A stretch of DNA of 64,000 nucleotides from Acestrorhynchus altus (GCA_034509495.1 CM067503.1:16483266-16547265); one strand, 5' to 3'. Positions 21,767 through 34,529 are shown, counted from the stretch's first letter. The notes: a model not told the origin generated them from the letters alone. Program-made: numbers and translations.

Positions 21767-22790
21767 TCAATACTTTGTTGTATATCCTCTGTTGGCAATG
21801 ACAGAGCTCAAACGTTTTCTGTAAGTCTTCACAAGGTTGGCGCACACTGTTGCTGGTATGTTGGCCCATTCCTCCATGCAGATCTCCTCTAGAGCAGTGA
21901 TGTTTTGGGGCTGTCGGCGGGCAACACGGACTTTTAACTCCCTCCAAAGGTTTTCGATGGGGTTGAGATCGGGAGACTGGCTAGGCCACTCCAGGACTTT
22001 GAAATGTTTCTTACGAAGCCACTCCTTTGTTGCCCTGGCAGTGTGCTTGGGATCATTGTCATGCTGAAAGACCCAGCCACGTTTCATCTTCATTGCCCTT
22101 GCTGATGGAAGGAGGTTTGCACCCAAAATCTCACAATACGTGGCCCCATTCATTCTTTCATGTACACGGACCAGTTGTCCTGGTCCCTTTGCAGAGAAAC
22201 AGCTCCAAAGCATGATGTTGCCACCCCCATGCTTCACAGTTGGTATGGTGTTCTTTGGATGCAACTCCACATTCACAGTCCTCCAAACACGACGAGTTGT
22301 GTTTTTACCAAATAGTTCTACTTTGGTTTCATCTGACCATATGACATTCTCCCAATACTCTTCTGGAACATCCAAATGCTCTCTAGCAAACTTCAGACGT
22401 GCCTGGATATGGACTGGCTTAAGCAGGGGGACACGTCTGGCACTGCAAGATCTGAGTCCCTGGCGTCGTAGTGTGTTGCTGATGGTAGCCTTTGTAATGT
22501 TGGTCCCAGCTTTCTGCAGGTCATTCACTAGATCCCCCCCTTGTGGTTCTGGGATTTTTCCTCACCGTTCTTGTGATCATTTTGACCCCACGGGCTGAGA
22601 TCTTGCGTGGAGCCCCAGATCGAGGGAGATTAGTAGTGGTCTTGTAGGTCTTCCATTTTCTAATTATTGCTCCCACAGTAGATTTCTTCACACCAAGCTG
22701 CTTGCCTATTGCAGATTCAGTCTTCCCAGCCTGGTGCAGGTCTACAATTCGGTTTCTGGTGTCCTCTGACAGCTCTTTCGTCTTCACCAT
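21767..22790 (-). pseudogene. Tc1-like DD34E transposase with one frameshift
   Basis: This enzyme cuts and inserts Tc1/mariner transposons at TA sites. The ATG is at 22790. The N-terminal part has a paired-type helix-turn-helix ('RIVDLHQAGKTESAIGKQLG' and 'STVGAIIRKWK') and a GRPR-like turn region 'LPRSGAPRKIS'. After a one-base shift the frame continues to 21767 with the catalytic triad: D in 'WSDETKVE', D in 'QHDNDPKHT' and E in 'NPIENLWRELK'. Exactly 34 residues lie between the second D and the E. The C-terminus 'RGYTTKY' is complete. Total length fits the usual 340 residues. The shift lies at a run of seven C on the plus strand (22534-22540). Family members usually read through here, so one extra base is the likely cause. 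It could be a real inactivating mutation or a homopolymer sequencing error. No other stop was seen. Confidence 0.93.
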
Positions 22791-22956
22791 AGTGGAGTTT
22801 GGAGTGTGACTGTTTGAGGTCGTGGGCAGGTGTCTTTTATACTGTTAACGACTTCAAACAGGTGCCATTAATACAGGTAATGAGTGGGGGAAAGAGGAGC
22901 CTCTTAAAAAAGAAGTTACAGGTCTGTGACAGCCAGAAATCTTGCTTGTTTGTAGG

Positions 22957-23156
22957 TGACCAAATACTTATTTTCCACCATTAATTGCAAATAAATTCTT
23001 TAAAAGTCAGACAAAATGATTTTCTCAATTTTTTTTTCACATATTGTCTCTCATAGTTGAGGTCTACCTATGATGTCAATTACAGGCCTCTCTCATCTTT
23101 TTAAGTGGGAGAACTTGCACAATTGGTGACTGACTAAATACTTATTTTCCCCACTG
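22957..23156 (-). repeat. right terminal inverted repeat of the Tc1 transposon
   Basis: It is 200 bp, the inverse of 21551-21750 with about five differences, including single changes near 22976, 23045 and 23118. It contains the inner and outer direct repeats. Confidence 0.93.
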
Positions 23157-24397
23157 TATAGGCCTGATTGGTGGAGTGCTGCAGAAATGGTTGTCCTTCT
23201 GGAAGGTTCTCCTCTCTCCACAGACCAATGTTCGAGCTCTGTCAGAGTGACCATTGGGTTCTTGGTCACCTCCCTGACTAAGGCCGTCCAAACACAATTT
23301 CTCAGTTTGGCCAAGTGGTCAGCTCTATGAAGAGTCCTGGTGGTTCCAAACTAAGACTATATGGCTTAGTTTGTGCTCTGACAGGCACTGTCTACTATGA
23401 GACCTTTTATAACAGGCTTTTGCCTTTCTAAATCATGTCCAATCAATAGAATTTACCACAGGTTTACTCCAGTCATGTTGTAGAAACATCTCAAGGATGA
23501 TCGGTGGAAAAAAAGATGCCCCTGAGCTCAATTTTGAGTGTCATGGCAAAGTCTGTGAATACTTATGAACATGTTACATTTTTGTGTTTTATTTTTTTAA
23601 TGAATTTGCAAATATTTCAACTTTTTTAGTTTGCCATAGTGGGGTATTATGTGTAGAATTCTGCAAAAATTCTACACTTTTTTCTGATTAACTGCAGAGA
23701 GATCAACTAATTTGCCCATTCCTGCAAGGATTTGTGGGGAAAGACAACTTTAGAATATCCAGTTGTGAAAACCAGTTTGGCCAAGGCAATTTCAAAATAC
23801 ACTTCCATTTTACTTAGAAGATTATTAAACTTGATAACTGTAAAGTGTCCAAGTCTAAGACAGGTGCAAAGGTCATAAGGCAGATATGTCTTGCATGCCT
23901 GATAACTAATCACCGGTCTTACACAAAGTTACTACTACTATGTGCAATAGCAGTTCTATCTATCTACCGTAAATGAAAGCATCCTTGCTTGTTGAATTTG
24001 GACAGTTCGCAAGGTATTTGAAGAATGGCACACACAGAGTCTGAAATAGTCCAAGTAATAATGTAGTGGGTATCATTGTTGCCATCCAAGTGGCAGGTCA
24101 GGGTAAGCTTACCATGTTATAGTATTAAAAGTCCAAGGAAAAAAACTAACACTATGTTATCTCACCTCTGTACCATAAACAGATGAGCAGAAAAGAAAAT
24201 GGCTATATTTTTGTCAACAACATAGCTCAACTGTTCTCAGTTGTACCCAGTAAAACATTGGTAGGTTTTTCTACAACAAATAATTTTTCACATAAAACTC
24301 TGAATTAATTTTTTATAGCACAGCTATTTAATTATACAAGACCTTTGAAAAATCTGAATTCTAATCAAAAGTCTAAAAAAGTGAAAAGTCAAAGAAA

Positions 24398-24565
24398 GCT
24401 TTAAAGATGGATAAGGACAGCCACTTACATAGAGAGATAATCAACAGAGCTGATTGAAAAAATGCACCCATGGAGCTCATTTATTAGACTCTACAGAGTC
24501 TACAGTCTGACCCAACAGTTGCAACATTTCTCCAGTCTTCATTTAAGAGATTAAGTACTAGATAA
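24398..24565 (+). repeat. direct repeat copy B (partner at 20234-20400)
   Basis: Same order of landmarks as copy A, about 4.16 kb away, same orientation, ending in the identical 'gagattaagtactagataa'. The flanking sequence further left may also be weakly similar ('taattat.ca.gac.ttt'). Confidence 0.75.
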
Positions 24566-26639
24566 GGTTTTTTTCTTTTTCATCTTCTGGGATTTGCACT
24601 GGGTAAGAGCAAAACTGCTACATTCCATAGATAAATGAGAACACTGGAATAAAAGGAGATGGAACTGAAAACCACTGACACAGGACTTGATTTGGGAATG
24701 TTAACATACTGTCATGTTCTTATGCTGTAATAGTATCCCCATCACAAGCATACTGTTGAAGAAGAAGAAAAGGAAAAGGAAGAAGTAGAAGTAATGCCCA
24801 CAGGAATTTTACTCATACATACTAGGGTTGGGCATTTAACCAAAAATTAAACAAATCAAAATTAATTTTCATAACCTGGTATTAGGTATATAAGAGAGTG
24901 CATCATTCACATGTTTACCTATTTATTTTGTTTTGCATATAAATACTAGATATAATGCTTACTGTGAGTCAGTAGAAAGTGACAGAATATTAATACATTC
25001 CATAATAAATTTGTCATGCCACCCAATGCTACTGTGTATGAATTTCTCATTGCGTGTTCATGTACTGTTGCCTTAATATATACAACCATAGTAGCCATGT
25101 GACCCTAAACTGTGTAGTCTGCAACAAAGATCATGGAGAACAAACACCAGACTTAAACAGTTCAAAGAAAATGAATCCATTCAAATAATTGTCCCTTAAT
25201 AGTAATTGAGGTAAAACGACCAATTAATTGTGATTCTGATTTTAGGTCAAAGAGCACTCACACAAGGTCAGTAAAGGTACATGTCTAAAAGAGTGGTTAA
25301 CTAACTGCAGTGTCCAGAGAGCCATTGTGAGTTTACTGTCTGATTTACCAAGTAATAGGTATGGAGCACATTACTTTGAAAATATTGTGAAAGTGTGCCT
25401 TAGGTTATGGCCATTCCAGTGTTGTGTTTAAGTACTTAACAATAGAGTTTGTTGTTTCCTGAATCGTGACAAATGCTCCGTTAAATGTTACTACCTAATG
25501 TGCATCTTGAAACGGTTGTCTTCAGAATGCTTTTCTTCAAACCTTTTACTTTCAAACCAACTAAATGTCAAGATTAATAGCTAAGATAAGCTTATTTTTC
25601 AGTTTGGGGCCCCAAGTGGGTCCCAGGGTAGCAGCTGCAGTAGCTAAAAGATTCATAAAGGATTTGTTATTTAGTGTTAAATGAAAAACTGCAGTCAATA
25701 CCTGCCTTGGACCCCCATCGCAAGTCATTACATGAATCTGCACAAGTTCACCACACAAATTAATAGACCAATCCATACTGAAGAAACATATTTATAGGGA
25801 ATGTACTGTGCTGAAAAGGCTAATTCACTCACCTACGCACAGAGGTACACACAAACACCCTGCAGCAAACTCACAGAATCAATGAAAATATTTCTAATTT
25901 AGAGCATCTGTTAATTCTTCAGGTAGTTTTATTGGTCGGTGTTCTCCTGAGTCCCACAGTTGCTTGTGTACCATGAACTAAATAAAGGGGAAAACAGAGT
26001 GAGTGAGAAAGTAAAGGGAAAACCTCTCCTGCGATAAACACTTGATCACATTATTCCAAGCCTCAGATTGTTTTGTGTTTTAATCTGCTCTGTTTCACAG
26101 AGGATACTGCTTTATCAAGAGTGTGTGTATGTGTGCATGGTAACAGGCACCATCTGCAGTTCCCACTCCCGTAATTACTCAGATCTGATCTCCAGTCTTG
26201 ATAAGATTGTACGTGTACTGATGTAGTCGTGCCCACATGGTTCGGCAGCATGCCAAAAACCACTAGCCACTAACAGCCTAAACGCCCAGACCATTATCCA
26301 CTCCTTCATCTCTTCTTAAGATACAACAATAATCTGGCGTAAACATATGTGGTGAATGATTTTTCCAAATAAGTGCTTAAGTGCTCGTGCTCCTAGAGGG
26401 ATTTCCGCTCCCTTGGATTTCTTCCTCACTCCTCCCCAACAAATGCAGTTTTTCAGATGCTTGCTATGATTGGGTTTATGGCGCATGAGTTTACACATAA
26501 AGTTTAATTAAATTCCAACAACTCCTTGGAGTTTTATAATTTCCTTGGACAAATTAGTTACCTTGCATGTTTACAGAAGTTGTAACTTCAAACTCCTGCA
26601 GAAGGCATTGCACAAGGATGATCAGGCAAGAAATACCTG

Positions 26640-27390
26640 CAGGGTGTGCAACAGACATTTCCTATAGTTCTTGATCAAGTGTACAGACACTGCAGCAGGG
26701 ATTCTGGCTCATCCTTTTGGCTTTTGGATCTTCTCCAGATCTTTCAGCTCCCTCCAAATATGTTCTATTATGGAGACCGGCCGCTACCCTGGCTGTGTGC
26801 TGTGGGTCACTGTCATGCTGGAAGACTGAGCCTTGACCCATCTTCATTGATCTTACTGAGGGAAAGGTTGTTGGCCAAAATCTTGTAATACATGGCCCCA
26901 GCCATCCTCCCTTCAATACGATGCAGTAGTCTTGTCCCTTATGCAGAAAAACAACCCCATGTTTCACAGTTGGGACGGTGTTCTTGGGGTTGAACTCATC
27001 CTTCTTCCTCCAAACTTGGCAACCAAAAATTCTATTTTGGTCTCATCGGACCACATGATCTTCTCCCATGCCAGTTGGTCACTGGCAAAATTCAAACGGG
27101 CCTGGACATGTGCTGGCATGAGCAGGGGGCCCTTGCATGCCCTACAGGATTTTAATTAATGACGGTGTAGTGTGTTACTAATGGTAATCTTTGAGACTCT
27201 GATCCCAGCTATCTTCAGGCCATTGACAAGGTCCTCCCATGTAATTCTTTCTGGTTGGTAGGTGATCAAATGCTTATTTAAAGCAATAAAATGCAAATTA
27301 ATGATTTATAAAGTATACAATGTTATTTTCTTTTTTTTCTTTAGTGTCTCACTCTTGAAGTGTACCTATGATACAAATTACAGACTTCTC

Positions 27391-27427
<37 letters not shown>

Positions 27428-27430
27428 AGA
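26640..27430 (-). pseudogene. decayed Tc1-like transposon with transposase remnant
   Basis: On the minus strand the frame below 26967 reads 'MKHGVVFLHKGQD', 'RSMKMGQGSVFQHDSDPQHT' and 'ARVAAGL', the region around the second catalytic D of a Tc1-like transposase. Other frames from 26970 to 27250 give further N-terminal remains ('WSDET'-equivalent near 27045). A degraded right inverted repeat ('ggtgatcaaatgcttattta' and the following 'aattacagacttctccattc') ends next to an (AT)n run at 27396-27426. It is related to, but clearly older than, the element at 21551. Confidence 0.8.
27396..27426 (+). repeat. (AT)n microsatellite
   Basis: An AT dinucleotide run followed by a few AC units, at the right edge of the decayed Tc1-like element. 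Confidence 0.9.
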
Positions 27431-28849
27431 CTGTAGATGTGTACCTGGAATTGTAGCGTGACTCCCATGACATATACTAGTGCATACCAGTAAATTTCTT
27501 TCTTTCCTTTTTAATAGGGACAGTGCAGTTGATCAACATTTCAGTTCCTACATCAATGTACATGTGCCAAAGTTAGGTGCAGAGATAATTTCTAGAATTG
27601 GATATTGTGAAGAGCTTTATTCCATTATTTTTTCCATCAGCACAAAAAACAGTCCCGTATGGCTTATATCTCATGAACATTTGAAATCCAATTCCTCAAA
27701 TTATTAGAATAGCCATTTTGAGCTCCAATAAAGTACATCTGGTTCTGCATAAACAACTACAGTCACAGGAAAGACTGTTGACCTGACAGTTGTCCAGGTG
27801 TCTACCACTGACAGCGTAAACCACAGAAGGTCACTGTCGGCTGTTCTAGGGGAAGAACAGTGGGGAAAAACTGCACAAACAACATAATACCAGTACAATA
27901 AAAAAAAAGAAAAAAAAGATCCAACCCTCAACTTTAGAATCTTTATAGTTTCATCATTTAGATTAGAAATGACAGTAAGCAGTCAGTACAGCATTGTGTA
28001 TCAATTACACTTCAAAATGAAATTCAGAAATCTACAGCTACAATTACAATTCTACAGCTACATTTATCAGCTATTAGTGTGAGAGAAGTGACATCTATTT
28101 ATTGAGCAATGAAACAACCAAAGCTGCACTGTGTCAGAATAACTAGCAGTAACAGTCACTGGGATGGTACATTTATGTAGGGATCATACCATATTCCACT
28201 GCAGATATTCACCCATCTCTGATTCCACTCTTTTCTTTTTTAGATTCTATTTAATGCAGTTTATATAAAGATATAAATATTTATCTCCTGAATGAATGAA
28301 GCATGAATGAAGCGGACCTTCAAAGTACACAACTGGATTATCCTTGAAGGTACACTTTTATAGTTGTTTGTGTCTCTCCCCACATTTTAGGAAAATCATG
28401 GCAATTCATATTTGTTATTCATTATTATAATTCAGTTGATTTTAGTTGACTTACAGATTGATGTGTGTTCTATATTCTAAACAAATGTACTATTTTATGA
28501 ACCCTCCTTGATTCTTTTCATACATTTAAACCTCATTCACACCTGGTCACTGCAAGGGGATTACAAGATAACGTATTAAGTACTTACAGTATGTGTGCTC
28601 CTGTTTGCTCTTCCTCTCTTTTTCTGCACTGATCAGTCAGATTATCATCAAGGATTCTACTTGTTTTCCTCTCCGCTCCTCATTAAATCACCCTCTCCAG
28701 GCTCTTATCTCTCTCACACTAACGCCTTTCCCCTGCTCTTTTCTCTCTCACTCCCTCTGTCTTTGCACCTGATCAACTACAGGCCTGGACAAGCCAACCA
28801 TCCAACAGTGACCTTAACGTCCAGTTGACAGATAGTCGTTTATATCTGG

Positions 28850-28854
<5 letters not shown>

Positions 28855-28902
<48 letters not shown>
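28855..28902 (+). repeat. (CA)n microsatellite
   Basis: About 24 CA units, preceded by 'gggcgcg'. A likely polymorphic marker site. Confidence 0.95.
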
Positions 28903-28906
<4 letters not shown>

Positions 28907-30004
28907 ACTGCTCTTTCCCTGTAATTCACAGTGATATTGAGCATTGGGGGGCTGAAACGATATACAAAGTTTGAATGATTAAATGATTTGAATCCGTGAA
29001 CATAGTTTATACGTTTCTCATCATGCTCAGAGTCAAAGACACTTCCTTAATATGCTTCCCTGCTCCACAGTTTACAAATTTAAATCAAATAGTCAGATGT
29101 GATTTAAAATATTTTTCTTCACCATAGAGGGAGGTCTTCCTTGGCCTACCAGTCCATTTGTAATTAATGAGCTCACCAGTGCTTGACACAGACACACAGT
29201 ATACTTAATGAGTGATTCACTCTGGTTGTCTGATGTTGCATACCAGAAGACAGAAGAAGAAAACTGTGTTTTTCTTTTCTTGTGGTCAGAGCTGGTTAGA
29301 AACAGCCCCTTGTATCAGCACAAAAAAACCCCGAGAAAATAAAGCACTTAGGATAAGTGAGGATAAGAGAGATAAGGAAACAAAGAATTGGTTTAACAAC
29401 AGCAGAAACTGTCCGACAGCAAATAAACACCGGTCTCTGAACAGTTCGCCTTTTTTAAGAAAATGAGTATCTGTGTCCAGACTAAGTGATTTCTCACACC
29501 CTGCTGTTAAACACACCTTTGCCTTAGGGGACAAGTAGTACAGCTTAATACCTCAAGCACCTGCATAAAAGATGCCTTGCCGCTGACACTGTGACCTTCA
29601 AAGGGCATTTAAATCACTTCACAACATCAGTGAAAGTAGAACGCTGCATGCAAAGAGCATTAGCAGCAATAAGATGTCACAACGTTGCAAAAAAGTTGTG
29701 TACAAGACAGTTTATTCAGTTTAGCAGTCTGTGTAAAAATAAAGGTTCTTCTAAGGGTTCTTTCAGTTTATGTGACTTCACAGAGAGAAAACCCAAAAAT
29801 ACAAAAACGAGAAAGAAATGGAATTTGGGACTAAATAAATCATAGATTTTACAGGGCCCTAATAACATCTCCTGGACTACACACAATAATTGTTTTGTAG
29901 ACACCCGTCATGTCAGCATGTGTCATACATATGACAGTTTACCTTTTTAAATGAAATCATAATCAAAATATACAATACAATATACAAATTCCCCAAGAGT
30001 CACT

Positions 30005-30320
30005 AGTTTATGTCCAAAAGTATGTGGGCCACTGACTAGCTGTTGGACATCCCATTCCTCAACTATAGGAATTAATGTGGAGGTGGATTCCCTGTTTAGT
30101 TATAACAGCCTCCAGACTCTTCTAGGAAGGCTGCGAAGAATTTGGAGTGGGAAATTGTGCCCATTATTTCAGAGTACTTGTAAAGTTAGGCACTGATGTT
30201 GGACATGAAAGCCTGGCTCAAATATATTTGCATGCCTTTTGTATTTGACTGACCTAGCTAATTAGCTGTTAACAATGGATTTCAACATCTGAACTACTGT
30301 TGGCCATATAGTGTATATGA
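30005..30320 (-). repeat. Tc1-like transposon remnant
   Basis: The left end 'tatgtccaaaagtatgtggg' and the right end 'ggccatatagtgta' look like degraded inverted termini of the 'tatggacaaaagtattggg' family (from memory). The interior shares 'agcctccagactcttctagg', 'ggagtggg..ttgtg.ccatt' and 'gcctggctca' with that family and with 12880-13000. There is no intact transposase. Confidence 0.6.
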
Positions 30321-30329
30321 TTAATTTCT

Positions 30330-30800
30330 GCTCATGTGACCACTGCTGGGTGGTAGACAGTTCAGATCATTCTAATCAATGATGATGGTCATTCTGCGAA
30401 GTGGTACTACTGGGATGTCTATAAACATGAGTGTCACTATAGGAGTCTGAATTATCTATTATGAGCAGAGAAAGCAGCAGACTGTGCTGGTCATTGGCCA
30501 TTCAGGACCAGATTTGAAGAACACTGCTTTAGCCCTTCATTAATGGGCAGCTTTCAGACGCAGAACTACCTAATAAACCTGGCAATTTAACAGAGGAGTT
30601 CAATAAGGTGAGTTTGAGCAAGGAAATCACCAATCTACGCTGGACAGCGGTCCTCCAGGACCACAGATGAAGAGCCCTGGGCAAGAGGACAGCTAATGCA
30701 AATTGTGCATTACCATATAGATGGACGACAGTTTCTAACTGTGCATCAGCAAGGTGGTCCTACAATGGGGTTTGTGATTTAGTGGGCAGTGGGCATATAT
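30330..30800. repeat. probable dispersed repeat (MITE-like)
   Basis: It contains 'gaccactgctgggtggtaga', 'ggaccacagatgaagagccc', 'gtgcatcagcaaggtggtcc' and 'gtgggcagtgggcata'. These words resemble the family at 14930-15080 and 45550-45780. The boundaries are uncertain. Confidence 0.45.
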
Positions 30801-32549
30801 GTAAATTAAAGGTATAAATATTTATTTTGCATTCTTCTGTCTCTGTGCTAATTATGAGTGTTCCTATCCCTCTAAAAAGTCATAAATGATGATTTGAACA
30901 TGGACAATTTGCATGGCAATCTACAAATCAGTGCCAAGCAATCATCTGTAAGTAGTACATCCTTCAACAAGCAGTGCAAAAACATGATAAAGGACGACTG
31001 TGTGCCAGTAGTAGTTGAAATGATGAGCTGAAAATGTTAAATGAGAAACTCACCTTGTAGAGAGTCAGTTATTGACGACAAAAATCTTAGGTCTGTGCTG
31101 TGCAATTGGACATGGAAATGAATTTGCTGGTATTTAAATTGTGCAGTGTTTGTCTACATAAATTAAATAACAAAACTATGAGAGACCATGCATGAGTGAT
31201 TTTACAATGGGTAAGAAGCGGTGATGCAAATCAGAGGAAAAATACAGTTTAATAAAAATCATTCAAATATTTAATAAACGAAGTGAATTTAAATGACTCA
31301 CAAAGTAATTGAACTGAAGAATTGAAAGTGAGAATACTACAAATTAAAGCAATTTTTCACTATATCTCTAATCTCGGACGTAATCTGAAATTCCAGCAGC
31401 TGTGTTTCTGCAGCCACCTGGACTCAGGAGAACATGGCTAGTGTCCAATTTCACTTACATTATGCAGAGTGTGGAACAAGAGTTTATACTCATGGATGCT
31501 TTCAAAGTAAAGATATGCTTGGAAAGTTTTAAAAAGCTCATGGAATTCATTCACACACAATGTATGCTAGAAGTCAAAAGGACACAATTACTCACGGAAT
31601 ATCTCTTCTTTAATTCTTCCCACAGTTTAAAATAATTCTAATGCCATCAAAACTATGGAACACCACATGTGCAATCCTGCAGTGAACATAATTGACATTA
31701 CTTCAAAATAACTCTGATTTTTCTTGAAATAACTTTACACAGCATTCTCTCTGTTTCATGTGGAGCCATCTGAGATTTTTCTCCAACAGGCTTGAAGAAT
31801 ACACATATTAGACATGGGGTCCTGAGCATGTGATTGAACTAGTGTAGGTGTTTGTCTGATCCATGAGTCAACTCAAAGACTTGCAAAATATCAGCCAGAG
31901 AGAAAAAAAAAACAACAGACTGAACAATAAGGACAGTCAATTTTTACTGCAGTAAATCAATAAAGCTTCCTGATTTTACCTTCTAACCATTTCATTTCAC
32001 TTGTCAGTTCTGCTCAGACATGCATAATGCTGAGGAAATATTGTAGATGTTTTAGTGCAATGGCATCTGTAGCCACTGCTACAATACATTACCTTTTTTT
32101 CTCATCTCATTGGTGCATTTTCAGTTTTATAACTGAACCACAAAGAATGAAGAACTTCACTACAGGTTAACTCATCTTTTGAAAAGGAGAGACCATAGCA
32201 TTGTGGACAACACCACCACTTACCCCATAGCAGAACAGGGTTAGATTCCCCATTTATTACATTTCGGTTCAACTTGAATTCCAGAGACTCAAGGCAACAC
32301 AAGACTTGGATTCACACCTTAAATGCTCAAGAATGGACTCTCATTAAGCTACTTATAAAAGGTGCCATGTTATGCCTTTGACCCGAATAATAATCTCGAA
32401 TAATTTTATTTCCACAAAATCAGTGAAAGTTTCCCTGTATAAAGATTAGCTTTATTAAGTTAAGTAGCTTTTATTAAATAAAAATACAGCAGTTCTCTTA
32501 TTAGGCAGACAGGGAGGTCAGATGACCAGGTCAGATGACCTCTGCTTCT

Positions 32550-32775
32550 TGTTTGGAGATATTTGTGCACACTGGGTCACAATATCCGTTAATTTTTGAC
32601 TCTTCAATCTTGCAAAATGCTTCTAGTTCTGTGAGATTTTTGGCTTGCACTGCTTTTAATGGTGTATTTACAGACTTCCAATGATGTTTAGGTTGACAGA
32701 CATTGCAAAAATCTAATTGTGTGTATCGTTGAAAGGGGTGTCCACAAATATTTGGACCAAAAAAAATTTAATCAG
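32550..32775 (-). repeat. Tc1-like remnant, same family as 46290-46690
   Basis: The words 'gcttctagttctgtgagatt', 'ttggcttgcactgctttt' and 'gatgtttaggttga' match the antisense N-terminal transposase region of a widespread Tc1-like family. It ends near 'gtccacaaatatttggacc'. It is non-coding. Confidence 0.5.
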
Positions 32776-33554
32776 TTTTAGAGTTTTAAAACTGTGAGCA
32801 GTTGACAACTAAATCTTGTTTTTCTGCAGAGCACTATTTAACTAAACCTTCTTTTTCCTCTTTGATCACTCTGAATTTGTATGACATGGACCCTATTTTT
32901 ACAAGTAGGGCAGAAGACAACAGAGACATCAACTAGAGAAAGAAAGACTTGAGAGGTCCTAGTGGGTGCACGAATGTTGGACGTGGAGGGGAGGGCAGAA
33001 AATCAATGGTGAATCGCAGCTGAAGTGGGATTTGAACTGTGCCCAGAGCCACAGAGTGTGACAGAGAGCACACATAGTGAGAAAGAAAAAGCATAAAGGC
33101 AGGAAGAGTGGGTGGAAAAGCTAGTAAAGTGCAGCAATAGGTGGGGGAGGGGTGCTGGGTGAGATCGAGGGGTTATTAGAAGCCGTAGGAGAGAAAAGAA
33201 TGACAGAGAGGTGATGGACAGAGTCCCTGCCGTTATTTGGTGGGGGGCCCGGACAGTCAGCTGGAGCTCACAGCAAGCAGGCATAAGAAGAGTGAATATA
33301 CAGAGAATACTCACATTTCTACCACACTCCACACACAAACATACACCACACTTAGTGACCACACAAAGAATTCAGAATCCTTACTACATGCACAGCACTT
33401 ACTACTATAAACATATGTAAAAGTTACAGATGGCTCAATGTTACTCTAGTCCAATAATTACATTGGTATTGAAATAGTAAATACATTAAAATGTAATACT
33501 GTTGCAAAAAAAAAAATATTTTAAATCTTACAAAAGGAAACACAAGACAAGGGA

Positions 33555-33735
33555 ACATCTACTGGTGCATCTCACAAAATTTGAGTAGCTTGAATTTTTT
33601 TGTTATTTTAATACTTTTTTGATATATTAATACTTGAGTAGTAATTTGTTAAATTTGAAATTAAAAATGGCATTAAATTATGGATTTCTGATTTTTGTGA
33701 GCTATAAGCCAAAATGGCTTTAAATATTTCACATG
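33555..33735 (+). repeat. dispersed repeat fragment, family of 2285-2475
   Basis: It begins 'tactggtgcatctcacaaaa' and 'tttgagtagcttgaattttt' and contains 'ttctgatttttgtgagctat'. The start matches a common fish and frog repeat from memory. Confidence 0.55.
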
Positions 33736-34529
33736 TAACGAGAATGAAAATGACAGTTTACCAGTTTAGAATGAAATCATGAACAATTGTTTTTAAGAAG
33801 TATCAACACCACACTTGCTGGGTTTTAAACATTAAATTCCTGTTTAAGGTCCTGCCACATCATCTCAAATCACTCCAAGTCAGGACTTTCACTAAGACTA
33901 AGCCTAATATACACGAGAAGAAACCGATACTCATTAGACTAGTTTTTATTTTCTAAATTTTGTTGAAACTGCTTCCACATCACACTTAAATTCTGCAGTC
34001 AAATGAAATATGTAATAGATATCATTTACAGATTTTGCTAAGAAATCATTTTCACAAAATAATTTCCAATTGAAGTAAAATATAGTATCTTGTCATTTTA
34101 GTCCACATTACACTACATTTAGTTAACCTGAAAGAGAAACAGTGCGTGGTTTTCTTAATTTTCTCATTCCTACCAGACTTTATATTCTGCTTTTAGTTAT
34201 CTCCTTTTTTGTTCGTATTAGGTTTTCCTTTTGAAACCTACTATAAATGGGATTTCTTACAACCAACCCTCTAAAAATAAAGAAAAATGAACTGAAGGTA
34301 CTTCATAGGTACACACCTGGGTGTTGGATCAGTGCCATTGCTTTGGAGATAAAGTGAGACTTTCCACTGATACCTTAAAGTTGGAATTCTGGCAAAAACT
34401 TAAATCAACATTTTATCACTGACCCCAGATGAAGTTGGCAGTGGACTGTCATGAATCTCAAATCTATAAATAAATGCCCAAAAATGTCTCTCAGCCTTCT
34501 CAAAACTCTGCCAGATTTTCACTGCAATC

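Larger units (their letters stand above)
21551..23156 (-). mobile_element. near-intact Tc1/mariner transposon, 1606 bp, IR/DR type
   Basis: The element starts 'cagtggggaaaataagtatt' and ends with its reverse complement. It is flanked by TA on both sides (21549-21550 and 23157-23158), the hallmark target duplication of Tc1/mariner. The terminal inverted repeats are each 200 bp (21551-21750 and 22957-23156) and differ at only about five positions by eye. Each contains two copies of the motif 'aaaataagtattt.gtca', one at the outer and one at the inner end, which is the IR/DR layout also known from Sleeping Beauty-type elements. It carries one transposase gene on the minus strand. It sits inside an older Tc1-like element. 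Confidence 0.95.
20733..23675 (-). mobile_element. older decayed Tc1-like transposon, interrupted by a second Tc1 insertion
   Basis: The left end follows a TA ('ta|caatgcatctagaaagta', then 'ttcacagtgc') and matches the terminus of a very common fish Tc1-like family. Its antisense transposase remnants occupy about 20930-21540 and 23159-23340. On the minus strand the frame below 23300 contains 'VREVTKNPMVTLTELEHWS' and 'HQSGLYSG', Tc1-like N-terminal DNA-binding region material. An internal deletion removed the first part of the transposase between about 23350 and 23365. The right end stops near 'gtggggtattatgtgtagaa' and lacks the outermost inverted repeat. A younger element sits at 21551-23156, flanked by the TA duplication. 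Confidence 0.8.

Noticed and set aside
21837..22598. Plus-strand frames of 62-152 residues over the Tc1 element
   Set aside because: Shadows of the minus-strand transposase.
33003..33362. 119-residue minus-strand frame with serine/leucine-rich sequence
   Set aside because: Antisense of purine-rich low-complexity DNA; no signal of a gene.
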